DNA of 64,000 bases from VRUE01 sp040879985 (GCA_040879985.1 JBBDJH010000001.1:62001-126000); one strand, 5' to 3'; positions 44,291-54,222 are shown, counted from the stretch's first letter. Made by a program: numbers and translations. The notes: generated by a model from the sequence alone, not told the origin.

Positions 44291-45081
44291 CTATACGGTG
44301 AGCGCGGCGCGGGCCTCGCGCAGGAAGGAGCCGACGGCCTCGGCGGCGGCCGCGGCGGAACCGGCCTCGCCCGCGGCGCGGACCAGGCGGCTGCCGACGA
44401 TCACCCCATCGGCAACGCGCCCGACCTCGGCGGCCTGCTCGGGTGTGCCGATCCCGAAGCCGACCGCGACGGGGACCTCGGCCGTGGCCCTGGCCGCAGC
44501 GACCAGATCGGCGAGGCCGTCGGGCAGCGCCGCTCGCTCGCCCGTCGTGCCGACGCTGGAGACGACGTAGACGAAGCCCTGCGCGGCGGCGCAGATCCGC
44601 TCGCGCCGCTCGGAGGTGGTCGTCGGGGCCAGCAGTGGGACCAGCACCAGGCCTGCCTCGCCGAGCGCCACACGGATCTCCCCGGCCTCGTCGAGCGGCA
44701 GATCGGGGACGATCGCCCCGGCGGCCCCCGCCGCGGCGGCGCGACGGGCGAACGCGCCCGGGCCTCCCTGGGCGAGGATCATGTTCGAGTAGGCCATCAG
44801 CACCACCGGCACCCGACCGGAAACCGACTCGCAGACTTCGAGGGCGACCTCCAGGGTCGTGCCCGCGGCCAGCGCCGCGGTGGCGGCGGCATGGATCGTC
44901 GGCCCGTCGGCGAGCGGGTCGGAAAACGGCACCCCGAGCTCGATCAGGTCGGCCCCGGAGTCGGCGTAGGCCGCGGCGATCGCCAGCGAGGCCTCGCGGT
45001 CGGGATAGCCGGCCATCATGTAGGGCATCAGCGCCGCCCGCCCTTCCTCCCGGGCCGCCTCGAACGCACCCCCGATCGACG

Positions 45082-45085
<4 letters not shown>
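44291..45085 (-). CDS. trpA: Tryptophan synthase alpha chain
   Basis: Releases indole from indole-3-glycerol phosphate and channels it to TrpB. 264 aa from GTG 45085, which overlaps the trpB stop (GTGA). ALMPYMMAGYPD contains the catalytic-loop region, GADLIELGVPFSDPLADGPTI carries the catalytic Glu and Asp, and YVVSSVGTTGER and GFGIGTPEQAAEV bind phosphate. Longer open frame upstream is a shadow of trpB. Confidence 0.95.
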
Positions 45086-46244
<1,159 letters not shown>

Positions 46245-46248
<4 letters not shown>

Positions 46249-46880
46249 TCGGCGCTAACGCTAGCGCCCTGGACCGCCTCGAAGAAGGCGGTCATCGCGG
46301 CGTGGTCCTTGCGCCCCGGCTCGGCCTCGACCCCGCTGGCGACGTCGACCGCGTAGGGGCGGGTGACGGCGATCGCCTCAGCGACGTTCTCCGGCCGCAG
46401 GCCCCCGGCGACGATCGCCGGCACCTCAGACCGCCGCTCGCTCAGCAACTCCCAGTCGAAGGTCAGCCCGGTCCCGCCCCAGCTCCCTCCGGCGCGCCTG
46501 TCGAAGAAGTGGAAGTCGGTCCGAAACGCCTCGGCGGCGTGCACATCCGCGGCGCTGGAGACATGCACGGCCTTGATCACCTTGAGACCGGTTTTCCTCG
46601 CCACCTCGCCGCAGAACGCGGGCCCCTCGTTCCCGTTCAGCTGCACCATCGTCAAGCCCTCGTCCTCGACGGCCTTCGCGACCTCACCCAACTCAGGATT
46701 CACGAAAACCCCCACCACCTCGCACTTCCGCTTGAAAGCGGCCCCGATCCGCACAGCCTCAGCAGCCTCCACAGCCCGCGGGCTCTCGGCGAAATGAATC
46801 AGCCCGATCGCCCAGGCCCCCAACCGCACAGCCTCAGCCGCATCGTCCAAATCGGTAATCCCACAGATCTTGACCCGCAT
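46245..46880 (-). CDS. trpF: Phosphoribosylanthranilate isomerase
   Basis: Amadori rearrangement of N-phosphoribosylanthranilate. 211 aa. VKICGITDLDDA opens the barrel (catalytic Cys), GLIHFAESPRAV, VGVFVNPE, VQLNGNEG, FDRRAGGSWGGTG-like loop (catalytic Asp) and IVAGGLRPENV with DVASGVEAEPGRKDH. ATG 46880 has TAGGCT 6 nt upstream, so the trpF-B-A group probably has its own leaderless promoter, distinct from the hisIE-trpE-G-D-C group. Confidence 0.94.
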
Positions 46881-46886
46881 GAAGCT

Positions 46887-46892
46887 AGCCTA
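46887..46892 (-). promoter_or_regulatory. Probable -10 box for leaderless trpF
   Basis: TAGGCT ends 6 nt before ATG 46880. The 106-bp-type hairpin element at 46942-47043 lies about 50 nt further upstream, which would separate trpF transcription from the protease gene. Confidence 0.55.
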
Positions 46893-46941
46893 CGCGACCC
46901 CAGAACCGGCAAGCTCAAGCCGAGCGGTGAGTGTGCTCGAA

Positions 46942-47043
46942 CGGGGCCGGGGGTTCCCCCGGGGGAACTTGTGAGCCGGCACCCGAAAGGCGGTCCCGCG
47001 GCCTCAGCGGCGGCGGGTTCCACCGGGGGAGCGCCCGGCCCCG
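46942..47043 (-). repeat. Long-hairpin element, copy 4 (after the HtrA-type protease)
   Basis: 27-nt arms at 46942-46968 and 47017-47043 pair at 24 positions plus one wobble around a 48-nt loop (46969-47016). The plus-strand loop starts TTGTGAGCCGGC and ends CAGCGGCGGCGG, like copy 3. At least seven arm differences from copy 3 are compensated on the other arm. It lies 9 nt after the protease stop. Confidence 0.83.
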
Positions 47044-47052
47044 GCGACCCTC

Positions 47053-48294
47053 CTACCGCGAAGGCACTTCTTCGGCCGAGTCCGGCCGCACGCCGAGCTT
47101 TACCGCGATCGTCTTCGATTTGCCGTCGCGGTCGACGGTCAGCTTCATCGTCTCACCGGGCGCGGCCGAGTTGACGGCGTTGATCACGTCTTCCATGTCG
47201 CTCACCTTCTTGCCGTCGAGGGCTGTGATCACGTCGCCGCCGAGCTCGACGCTGGCGCCTTCGATCGTCGCCGAGGTGTCGCCGCCCTTGATCCCCGCCT
47301 GGTCGGCCGGGCCGCCCTTGACGACTTCGCTGACCAGCACCCCTTCCTGCTCGGAGAGCTTCAGAGCCTTGGCCAGGTCGGGGGTGATGCCGCCGCCGCT
47401 GATCCCCAGGTAGGCGTGTTTGACTTCGCCGTTCTCTTTGAGCTGGCGGACGACCTGGCGCGCCGTGTTGATCGGCACCGCGAAGCCGATGCCGACGTTG
47501 CCACCGCTTCCGCCGCCGGTCTGGATCTGGGAGTTGATCCCGATCACGCTGCCGGACGAGTCGATCAGCGGGCCGCCGGAGTTACCCGGATTGATCGCCG
47601 CGTCGGTCTGGATCACGTGCGAAATCGAGAAGCCGTTGGGGGCCTGAATCTGGCGCTGGATCGCCGAAACGATCCCGGCGGTCACCGTCCGGTCGAGGCC
47701 GAAGGGGTTGCCGATCGCGATCACCTGGTCGCCGACTTCGACCTGCGAGGAGTCGGCCAGCGAGAGCGGGTGCAGCTCGTCGGCCGGCGCGTCGACCTTG
47801 AGCAGGGCCACATCGGTGGCCGGGTCGGCGCCGACAAGTTCGGCGTCGTAGCTCGTCTCCGAGGCGCCGAGCCTGACCTGGACCTCTTCGGCCCCGTCGA
47901 CCACGTGGCTGTTGGTGATCACGTGCCCCTCGGTGTCGATCAGGAAGCCCGAGCCGGACGCGGTGCCGCCGCCTTCGGGTTCACCGAAGGGGCTCAGCCC
48001 CGGCGATTCGCCGTCCGGACGCTCGGCCGAGACGAAGGCGACGCCCTGCCCGTCGCGGCGGTAGATCTGGTTGACCAGGTTGCCGTCGCCGTCGTCCTCG
48101 GAGGCGATGGGAGCGGCGAGCGGCTGGGAGACGGCCACCGCGGACCCGCCGCCCTCGGCCTCGATCCAGCCGGCGGTGATCGCCACCCAGCCGAATGCCG
48201 CGACGACGGCGCCGCCGAGCACGGCCGAGCCAAAGGAAGTCCGGAAGAAACGCCTCATCGAAGAGCGATGTTCGGCGACGTCCTCAAAGTTCAC
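47053..48294 (-). CDS. HtrA/DegP-like membrane-anchored serine protease
   Basis: Extracytoplasmic quality-control protease (S1C) with a PDZ domain. 413 aa. Short cytoplasmic N-terminus, one membrane helix (residues 24-43, SAVLGGAVVAAFGWVAITAG), a linker, then the trypsin-like domain: TNSHVVDG (His), ATDVALLKV (Asp) and NPGNSGGPLIDSSG (Ser). The PDZ domain starts near residue 300 (KHAYLGISGGGI) with VVKGGPADQAGIKGGD and DVITALDGKKV. GTG start at 48294; ATG 48258 is an alternative. It sits inside the tryptophan gene run, 25 nt after trpC, an unexpected place. Confidence 0.92.
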   Translation of the reverse strand: MNFEDVAEHRSSMRRFFRTSFGSAVLGGAVVAAFGWVAITAGWIEAEGGGSAVAVSQPLAAPIASEDDGDGNLVNQIYRRDGQGVAFVSAERPDGESPGLSPFGEPEGGGTASGSGFLIDTEGHVITNSHVVDGAEEVQVRLGASETSYDAELVGADPATDVALLKVDAPADELHPLSLADSSQVEVGDQVIAIGNPFGLDRTVTAGIVSAIQRQIQAPNGFSISHVIQTDAAINPGNSGGPLIDSSGSVIGINSQIQTGGGSGGNVGIGFAVPINTARQVVRQLKENGEVKHAYLGISGGGITPDLAKALKLSEQEGVLVSEVVKGGPADQAGIKGGDTSATIEGASVELGGDVITALDGKKVSDMEDVINAVNSAAPGETMKLTVDRDGKSKTIAVKLGVRPDSAEEVPSR

Positions 48295-48319
48295 CTAAAA
48301 ATCTGCGGAGCGGACCGGC

Positions 48320-49135
48320 TCAGGGCAGGTGATGCTCGCGGGTGGCTTCGTCGACGCCGGTCAGGTTCCGCGTCAGCGCCTCCGGGTCCGGGGCCCTCAT
48401 CAGCGCCGACCCGATCAGCACCGCGTCGACCCCGACCCGCTCGAGCTCCTCCAGCTCCCCCCGGGTCGAGATCCCGCTCTCGGCGACGACGGTCTTGCCC
48501 GCCGGGACATCGGGCATCAGCTCGTAGGTGGTCGCGACGTCGACGCTGCCCTGGTCGAGATTGCGGTTGTTGATCCCGATCACGTCGGCGTCGAGCCGCA
48601 GCGCCCGCCCCAGCTCCTCGCCGTCGTGGACCTCGACCACGCAGTCGAGGTCCAGCCCCCGGGCGGTGTCGTGAAGCATCCGCAACTCGCCGTCCTCCAG
48701 CGCCCTGACGATCAGTAGCACCGCGTCGGCGCCGTTGATCGCCGCCTCGAGCAGCTGGTAGGGGTCGATGATGAAGTCCTTGCGCAGGATCGGCAGGTCG
48801 CAGGCCGCCCTGGCCGCGCGCAGATCGTCGAGCGAACCGCCGAAGTGACGCTCGTCGGTGAGCACCGAGAGCGCCGCCGCGCCGCCGCGCTCGTAGGCCC
48901 CGACCTGCTTGGCGACCGTCGCCGCCGCCGCGATCTCGCCGGCGCTGGGCGAGCGCCGCTTGAACTCGGCGATCACCGAGAGGCCGGGACGGACCAACGC
49001 CTCGTTGAAGGGCCGGTCGTCGCCACGCCGGTCGAGGCTCGATTCGAGATCGGCCTGCGGCGTCTTGGCGCGGCGATCCTCCACCCCTTCGCGCGCTGCG
49101 GCGATCAGCTGCTCGATCATTCCCACGTGAGCCAC
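48320..49135 (-). CDS. trpC: Indole-3-glycerol phosphate synthase
   Basis: Closes the indole ring by decarboxylation. 271 aa, a monofunctional TIM barrel. SVIAEFKRRSPSAGEI (catalytic Lys and Glu region), ALSVLTDERHFGGSLDDL, LRKDFIIDPYQL, IGINNRNLD and VVAESGISTRGEL follow in the standard order. It is 5 nt after trpD. The start ATG at 49135 could be replaced by the internal ATG at residue 6. Confidence 0.95.
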   Translation of the reverse strand: MAHVGMIEQLIAAAREGVEDRRAKTPQADLESSLDRRGDDRPFNEALVRPGLSVIAEFKRRSPSAGEIAAAATVAKQVGAYERGGAAALSVLTDERHFGGSLDDLRAARAACDLPILRKDFIIDPYQLLEAAINGADAVLLIVRALEDGELRMLHDTARGLDLDCVVEVHDGEELGRALRLDADVIGINNRNLDQGSVDVATTYELMPDVPAGKTVVAESGISTRGELEELERVGVDAVLIGSALMRAPDPEALTRNLTGVDEATREHHLP

Positions 49136-49140
49136 GAAGC

Positions 49141-50169
49141 CTAGCTTCCGAGCGCGGCGGTCGTTGCGACCAGGCGCTCGAGCAGCTCGACGGCGGCGCC
49201 GCTGTCGATCGCCGCCGCCGCCGTCTCGACCCCCTCAGCGAGCCCGCCGGCGAGGCCGCCGAGATAAATCGCCGCGCCGGCATTGAGCACGACCAGATCG
49301 CGCCGCGGGCCGGCCTCGCCGGCCAGCACGGCACGCGCGACCGCGGCGTTCTCCTCCGGGCTGCCGCCGGCGACCTGCTCCAGCTCGGCCGAAGCGAGGC
49401 CGAACTCACCGGGCTCGACGAACCACTCCGCGGTGCGCCCGTCGGCCACCTCGATCACCCTGGTGCGGGCCGAAAGCGAGAGCTCGTCGACGCCGTCCTC
49501 GGCGGCGACGACCAGCGCCCTGACGCTGCCCAGGCCGATCAGGGCCTCGGCGATCGTCTCCTGGTAGTGACGATCGGAGACGCCGAGCAGCTGGCGCGCG
49601 GCGCCGGCCGGGTTGGTCAGCGGCCCGAGGAAGTTGAAGATCGTCCGCACGCCGAGCGCCTTGCGCACCGGCACGACGTGCGCCATCGCCGCGTGGTGCC
49701 GCGGCGCGAACATGAAGCCGAAACCGAGCTCGTCGATACAGCGCCCGACCTGGGCCGGGTCGAGCTCGATGTTGACGCCGAGCGCTTCCAGCAGGTCGGC
49801 GGAGCCGCAGCGGCTGGTATTGGAGCGGTTGCCATGCTTGGCGACGGCGCAGCCGGCCCCGGCCGCGACCAGCGCGGCCGTCGTCGAGACATTGAAGGTC
49901 GAGGGACCGCCCCCCGTGCCCGCGGTGTCGACCAGATCCTCGCGCGTGGTCTCGACCGCGGCAGCGAGCGAGCGCATCGTCCGCGCCAGCCCGACCAGCT
50001 CGGGCACCGTCTCCCCCTTCGCCCGCAGGGCGATCAGGAAGGCACCGGTCTGCACCGGCTCGGCGCGCCCCGCCATGATCTCGGCGAGCACCGCGGCGGC
50101 GTGGTCGGCGCTCAGGTGGTCGCCCTTGCAGACGGCGTCGATCGCCCGGGTGACGACCTCGTTTGGCAT
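49141..50169 (-). CDS. trpD: Anthranilate phosphoribosyltransferase
   Basis: Adds phosphoribosyl to anthranilate. 342 aa from ATG 50169, overlapping the trpG stop. DTAGTGGGPSTFNVSTTAAL is the PRPP loop; it is one residue shorter than the usual GTGGDG-type loop and lacks its Asp. KHGNRSNTSRCGSADLLEALG and FAPRHHAAMAHVVPVRKALG with NFLGPLTNPA are standard. Open frame upstream is a shadow of trpG. Confidence 0.94.
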   Translation of the reverse strand: MPNEVVTRAIDAVCKGDHLSADHAAAVLAEIMAGRAEPVQTGAFLIALRAKGETVPELVGLARTMRSLAAAVETTREDLVDTAGTGGGPSTFNVSTTAALVAAGAGCAVAKHGNRSNTSRCGSADLLEALGVNIELDPAQVGRCIDELGFGFMFAPRHHAAMAHVVPVRKALGVRTIFNFLGPLTNPAGAARQLLGVSDRHYQETIAEALIGLGSVRALVVAAEDGVDELSLSARTRVIEVADGRTAEWFVEPGEFGLASAELEQVAGGSPEENAAVARAVLAGEAGPRRDLVVLNAGAAIYLGGLAGGLAEGVETAAAAIDSGAAVELLERLVATTAALGS

Positions 50170-50738
50170 CACCGACCCCCGGGTTCGAGGAAGTTGGCCA
50201 GCAGGTGCTTGCCCTGCGGGGTGAGGACGGACTCGGGGTGGAACTGGACGCCCTCGGCGGGCAGCTCGCGGTGGCGGGCGCCCATCACGACGTCGCCGAG
50301 GCTGGCGACGAGCTCGAGCTCGTCGGGAAGGTCGGGATCGGCGACGAGCGAGTGGTAGCGGCCGGCGACCAGCGGGCTGGGCAGGCCGGCGTAGATCGCC
50401 CGCCCGTCGTGGCTCACCTCGGCGTCCTTGCCGTGGATCGGCTCGCCCTGCACGGTGCGGCCGCCGAAGGCCTCGACCAGACACTGGTGGCCGAGGCAGA
50501 CGCCCAGCACCGGCGTGCCAGCCTCGGCGAAGCGGCGGATCGCCTCGACCGAGATGCCGGCCTCGGCGGGCGTGCGGGGGCCAGGCGAAACGACCAGGCG
50601 CTCGGCGCCGCGCTCGAGCAGCTCCGCGACCTCGGCGCGATCGTTGCGGACCACCTCGACCTCAGCCCCCAACTCGCCCAGGTACTGGACCAGGTTGTAG
50701 GTGAAGCTGTCGTAGTTGTCGATGACCAGGACCCTCAT
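50169..50738 (-). CDS. trpG: Anthranilate synthase glutamine amidotransferase subunit
   Basis: Supplies ammonia from glutamine to TrpE (also possible as PabA in folate synthesis). 189 aa from ATG 50738, overlapping the trpE stop as ATGA; a TTG at 50744 is also possible. VLVIDNYDSFTYNLVQYL opening, SPGPRTPAEAG, GVCLGHQCLVEAFGG with the nucleophilic Cys, and VQFHPESVLT with the catalytic His and Glu. Confidence 0.94.
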   Translation of the reverse strand: MRVLVIDNYDSFTYNLVQYLGELGAEVEVVRNDRAEVAELLERGAERLVVSPGPRTPAEAGISVEAIRRFAEAGTPVLGVCLGHQCLVEAFGGRTVQGEPIHGKDAEVSHDGRAIYAGLPSPLVAGRYHSLVADPDLPDELELVASLGDVVMGARHRELPAEGVQFHPESVLTPQGKHLLANFLEPGGR

Positions 50739-52246
50739 GGCCAATCCGGCTGTTCGCAGGCCAGCTCGACCGCGCGGAAGACCGCCTTGGCCTTGTTGAC
50801 CGACTCGTTGTACTCGTACGCCGGCTTGGCGTCGGCGACGGTGCCGCCGCCCGCCTGGACGTGCACCTGGCCGTCCTTGACGACGACGGTGCGGATGTGG
50901 ATCGCGGTGTCGAGGTCGCCGTTCCAGGAGAGGTAGCCGATCGCGCCGCCGTAGGAGCAGCGCTTGACCGGCTCGAGCTCGTCGATGATCTGCATCGCCC
51001 GCACCTTCGGCGCGCCGGAGAGCGTGCCCGCCGGCAGCGCCGAGCGCAGCACGTCCATCGCGCCGACCCCCTCGCGCAGCGTCCCGGAGATCTGGCTGAC
51101 GATGTGGAGGACGTGCGAGTAGGTCTCGACGACCATCAGCTCGTCGACGCCGATCGAGCCGTACTCGCAGACGCGGCCGAGGTCGTTGCGGCCGAGGTCG
51201 ACCAGCATCACGTGCTCGGCGCGCTCCTTGGGATCGTTGACGAGGCGCTCGGCGAGGCGCCGGTCCTCCTCCTCGTCGCCGCCGCGCGGGTAGGTGCCGG
51301 CGATCGGCCGCGTCTCGACCCGCCGCCCCTGCACCTTGACCAGCGGCTCGGGCGAGGCGCCGGCGATCTGGAAGTCGCCGAACTCGAGGAAGTACATGTA
51401 GGGGGAGGGATTGACCGCGCGCAGGCCGCGGTAGACCGAGAACGCCTCGACCGGGGCCGGCGCCGAGAAGCGCTGCGAGGGGACGACCTGGAATGCGTCG
51501 CCGGCGTGGACGTACTCGACGATCCGCTCGACCGCCGCTTCGAAGTCCGCGCGCTCGACGTTGGAGACGAAGCGCGGCGGCTCGGCGAGCGCCGCTTGCT
51601 GCGGCGCCGGCACGGCGGCCCGCAGCCGGCCCCGCACCTCGGCGATCGTCGCCACCGCGCGCTCGTAGGCGGCCTCGATGCCGCCCTCGTCGTCGGCGAA
51701 GGCGCAGGAGAGGATCGTCAGCTCGTGGCGCAGATGGTCGAAGACGAGCAGCACGTCGGTGATCATCAGCGCCATGTCGGGCAGGCCGAGCGGGTCCGGG
51801 TTGGGCTCGCCTAGCGGCTCGACGGTGCGCACCAGGTCGTAGCCGAAGAAGCCGACGGCGCCGCCCGCGAAGGGCGGCAGGTCACCGACCGGGGCGAGCT
51901 CGAAGCGGGCGAGGCTCTCGGCGACGGCGGCGTAGGGGTCCGGCGCCGCGCGGTCCTCGCCGCCTGTCTCGCTCAGCGTCCCCTCGCTCCAGCGCAGCAC
52001 CGAGCGCGGCCTGATGCCGACGAACGAGTAGCGGCCGACCTGGCCCTGCTCGGCCGACTCGAGCAGGAAGCAGGGCGCCCCCTCGGGCTCGCCGGCGCGC
52101 AGCTTGAGGAAGGCCGAGACGGGCGTCTCGCAGTCGTCGACGAAGCGTGTGCGGACGGGGACGACGTTGCCCGCAGCGGCCAGCTCGCGGGCCTCGTCGA
52201 GGCTCGGCTCGATGCGCAGCTCGGCGGTCTCAGCCGCGACGGCCAT
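50735..52246 (-). CDS. trpE: Anthranilate synthase component I
   Basis: Converts chorismate and ammonia to anthranilate. 503 aa. The N-terminal part includes LLESAEQGQVGRYSFVG (LLES is the usual tryptophan feedback motif). The chorismate-binding domain has RPIAGTYPRGGDEEEDRRL, LVDLGRNDLGRV, LPAGTLSGAPKVRAMQIIDE and YGGAIGYLSWNGDLD. The ATG overlaps the hisIE end by 17 nt. No tryptophan leader peptide or attenuator was found in the operon upstream region. Confidence 0.95.
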   Translation of the reverse strand: MAVAAETAELRIEPSLDEARELAAAGNVVPVRTRFVDDCETPVSAFLKLRAGEPEGAPCFLLESAEQGQVGRYSFVGIRPRSVLRWSEGTLSETGGEDRAAPDPYAAVAESLARFELAPVGDLPPFAGGAVGFFGYDLVRTVEPLGEPNPDPLGLPDMALMITDVLLVFDHLRHELTILSCAFADDEGGIEAAYERAVATIAEVRGRLRAAVPAPQQAALAEPPRFVSNVERADFEAAVERIVEYVHAGDAFQVVPSQRFSAPAPVEAFSVYRGLRAVNPSPYMYFLEFGDFQIAGASPEPLVKVQGRRVETRPIAGTYPRGGDEEEDRRLAERLVNDPKERAEHVMLVDLGRNDLGRVCEYGSIGVDELMVVETYSHVLHIVSQISGTLREGVGAMDVLRSALPAGTLSGAPKVRAMQIIDELEPVKRCSYGGAIGYLSWNGDLDTAIHIRTVVVKDGQVHVQAGGGTVADAKPAYEYNESVNKAKAVFRAVELACEQPDWP

Positions 52247-52877
52247 TGAGCACCTCCATCACGGCGGCCTGGGAGACCTCGCGCGAGGCGAGCAGCACGC
52301 TGAGGTGGTAGAGCAGGTCGGCGGCCTCCTCGGCGACGCGCTCGTCGGACTCCTCGCGCCCGGCGCGGACCACCTCCTCGGCCTCCTCCTCGACCTTCTC
52401 GCCGATCAGCCGCGGATCGTCCAGCAGCGTCACCGTGTAGCTGCCCTCGGGCCGCTCGGCGGCGCGATCGCGCAGGGTCCGCTGCAGCGCCGCCAGCGCC
52501 TCATGCGCGACCGGCGCCGGCTCGCCAGGCGCCGCCGGCGCGTCCTTCTCGATCGACGCCGAACCGCCCAATTCACGGTAGAAGCAGGAGCGCTCGCCGG
52601 TATGGCAGGCCGGCCCGCTCGGCTCGACCAGCGCCACGACCGCGTCGCCGTCGCAATCCACGCGAAGCTGTTTCAACATCAGAACGTGCCCGGACTCTTC
52701 CCCTTTACGCCAGATCCGCCCACGCGAACGGCTGAAGAAGTGCATCTCCCCGGTCTCCTGCGTAAGCCTCAGCGACTCCTCGTTCGCGTACGCGAGCGTC
52801 AGCACCTCACCACTGGCGAAGTCCTGCGCCACGCACGGCACCAAGCCACGCTCGTCGAAGACGATCTGCTCGAACAT
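52230..52877 (-). CDS. hisIE: Bifunctional phosphoribosyl-AMP cyclohydrolase / phosphoribosyl-ATP pyrophosphatase
   Basis: Second and third steps of histidine synthesis. 215 aa. The HisI domain (residues 1-110) has GEVLTLAYANEESLRLTQETG, LRVDCDGDA and PACHTGERSCFYR, with the zinc/magnesium cysteines. The HisE domain (residues 125-215) has PEGSYTVTLLDDPRLIGEKVEEEAEE-type acidic helices and EEAADLLYHL. It is fused to the tryptophan operon by a 17-nt overlap with trpE, pairing histidine and tryptophan, both PRPP consumers. TACGAT ends 6 nt before ATG. Confidence 0.94.
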   Translation of the reverse strand: MFEQIVFDERGLVPCVAQDFASGEVLTLAYANEESLRLTQETGEMHFFSRSRGRIWRKGEESGHVLMLKQLRVDCDGDAVVALVEPSGPACHTGERSCFYRELGGSASIEKDAPAAPGEPAPVAHEALAALQRTLRDRAAERPEGSYTVTLLDDPRLIGEKVEEEAEEVVRAGREESDERVAEEAADLLYHLSVLLASREVSQAAVMEVLNGRRG

Positions 52878-52883
52878 CGGGCA

Positions 52884-52889
52884 ATCGTA
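52884..52889 (-). promoter_or_regulatory. Probable -10 box for the leaderless hisIE-trp operon
   Basis: TACGAT ends 6 nt before ATG 52877. Further upstream, in the 104-nt gap, is a small ACACG/CGTGT hairpin but no leader ORF rich in Trp codons. Confidence 0.5.
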
Positions 52890-52981
52890 GTTCCCGCGGC
52901 GCCTTACCCGTGCAATCCGCGGCCGGCCACGACACGCCCCCTCGTGTTTTCCGATTCCAAAGCCGTCAGAGCGGGGCGAAA

Positions 52982-54145
52982 TTACCCAGCCTCGACCCGC
53001 CGTATGTAACCGGCAAAGCCGGGAACCGTGAATGCGACCTGACCGCGGGCGGGGCTGTAGATGAGACCATTTTCGATCAGCCGGTCACGGATCGCCGATG
53101 AGGCTCGGTGGCCGCCGAAGGCGGCCGCGACGGCGCCGCTGCTCACCGCTCCGTCGCCATGCGCGGCCATCTCATGCATGTACGCCTTCGCTCGCTCGCT
53201 CGCTCGGCTCCACCTGCCGGCGTAGAGATCGGCGTCGAGCTCTTCGCGGCCCAGGCGCAGGGCCTCGGCTGCGTCGGTCACATCGACGCGCGGAGGGCTC
53301 GCCACCTGCCATGCGGCATAGCCGTAGACCTGGATGAAGTAGGGATAGCCCTCGCACGCGGTGAGCAGAGCGTCGAGCGCATCGCGACCGAACTCCAAGC
53401 CATCGTCGACGGAGCGAGCCGGATCGGCCAAGGCCGCCGCAGCCGCATCCAGGGGAAGCGGTCCCAGCTCGCGATAGGCGAACAGGCGCTCCGCATAGGT
53501 CTTAGCTGAGAGAAGCTGCTCACGCAACGACGGCAGGCCGGCGATCAGGGCGGCCACCGGCAGCTCGCGCTTCGAGAGATCGTGCATCGCGGCGCACAGT
53601 GCCTCAAGATCTCGCGGCTCGGCCAGCTGCAGCTCGTCGAGCAAGAGGAGCACGCCGGTATCGGCGTCGCGGGCGGCCTCGCCCAACGCCCGGAAGAGGG
53701 CCACCAGGTCGGCCTCGAGCTCGGCGCCGGGCTCGCCGGGGTCGATCTCCAGGCTCAACTCGAGCCCGCTGATCGGATCGCGCAGGCGCAGCCGGCGGAT
53801 CGCTGCCGCCAAGTGGGAGAGCGCTTCGCGCACCGCACCCTTGTGCTCGAGCTGGCGCAGAATCACCCAGGCACGACCGGCGAGAGCGGCCGGGAAGTCG
53901 AGGTCCGAACGTGCCTCCAGGCCCTCCGCGACCCAACCCAGCTCCTCCGCGGATTCCTCAGCCGACCACAGCAGCGCGGTCTTGCCGACTCCGCGCAGCC
54001 CCGTGAGCACGATGCTGCGCTCGCCGCGCCCCACCTGTAGCCGGCCCAGAAGCGTGGCAATCGCCTCGAGCTCCTTCTGCCGACCGGCGAGAAGCGGCGG
54101 GGGAGCGCCCGCGCCCGGGCGGTAGGGGTTGCGCAGCGGATCCAT
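52982..54145 (-). CDS. ATPase of the AAA/STAND (ORC1-Cdc6-like) superfamily
   Basis: 387 aa. LLAGRQKELEAIATLLGRL precedes Walker A TGLRGVGKTALL near residue 50; Walker B is VLLLLDELQLAE near residue 170; a sensor-like LIAGLPSLRE follows. The region after residue 250 (EGYPYFIQVYGYAAW) is typical of archaeal-ATPase/ORC-like lids, and the C-terminus looks like a winged helix (SSAIRDRLIENGLIYSPARGQVAF), so DNA or partner binding is likely. Widespread in actinobacteria as an 'ATP-binding protein' of unknown function. A TAGAAT box lies 6 nt before the ATG and an 8-bp inverted repeat overlaps its -35 region. Confidence 0.82.
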   Translation of the reverse strand: MDPLRNPYRPGAGAPPPLLAGRQKELEAIATLLGRLQVGRGERSIVLTGLRGVGKTALLWSAEESAEELGWVAEGLEARSDLDFPAALAGRAWVILRQLEHKGAVREALSHLAAAIRRLRLRDPISGLELSLEIDPGEPGAELEADLVALFRALGEAARDADTGVLLLLDELQLAEPRDLEALCAAMHDLSKRELPVAALIAGLPSLREQLLSAKTYAERLFAYRELGPLPLDAAAAALADPARSVDDGLEFGRDALDALLTACEGYPYFIQVYGYAAWQVASPPRVDVTDAAEALRLGREELDADLYAGRWSRASERAKAYMHEMAAHGDGAVSSGAVAAAFGGHRASSAIRDRLIENGLIYSPARGQVAFTVPGFAGYIRRVEAG

Positions 54146-54151
54146 TCTCGG

Positions 54152-54157
54152 ATTCTA
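54152..54157 (-). promoter_or_regulatory. Probable -10 box for the leaderless ATPase gene
   Basis: TAGAAT, one step from TATAAT, ends 6 nt before ATG 54145. It is one of the clearest leaderless-type arrangements here. Confidence 0.6.
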
Positions 54158-54172
54158 ACGAAGTCTAGGCCT

Positions 54173-54194
54173 GTCTAAGCTTAAAGGCTTAGAC
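54173..54194. promoter_or_regulatory. 8-bp inverted repeat, likely operator or terminator
   Basis: GTCTAAGC (54173-54180) and GCTTAGAC (54187-54194) are perfect inverted copies with a 6-nt AT loop, in an unusually AT-rich stretch between era and the ATPase gene. It overlaps the -35 position of the ATPase promoter, suggesting an operator. It could alternatively help end the era transcript. Confidence 0.55.
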
Positions 54195-54222
54195 TCGTGT
54201 ATACAACGCTAGAAAACCCCAC

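Noticed and set aside
52878..52981. Tryptophan attenuator or leader peptide upstream of hisIE-trpE
   Set aside because: No short frame rich in Trp codons and no competing hairpins; only a small ACACG/CGTGT stem is seen.
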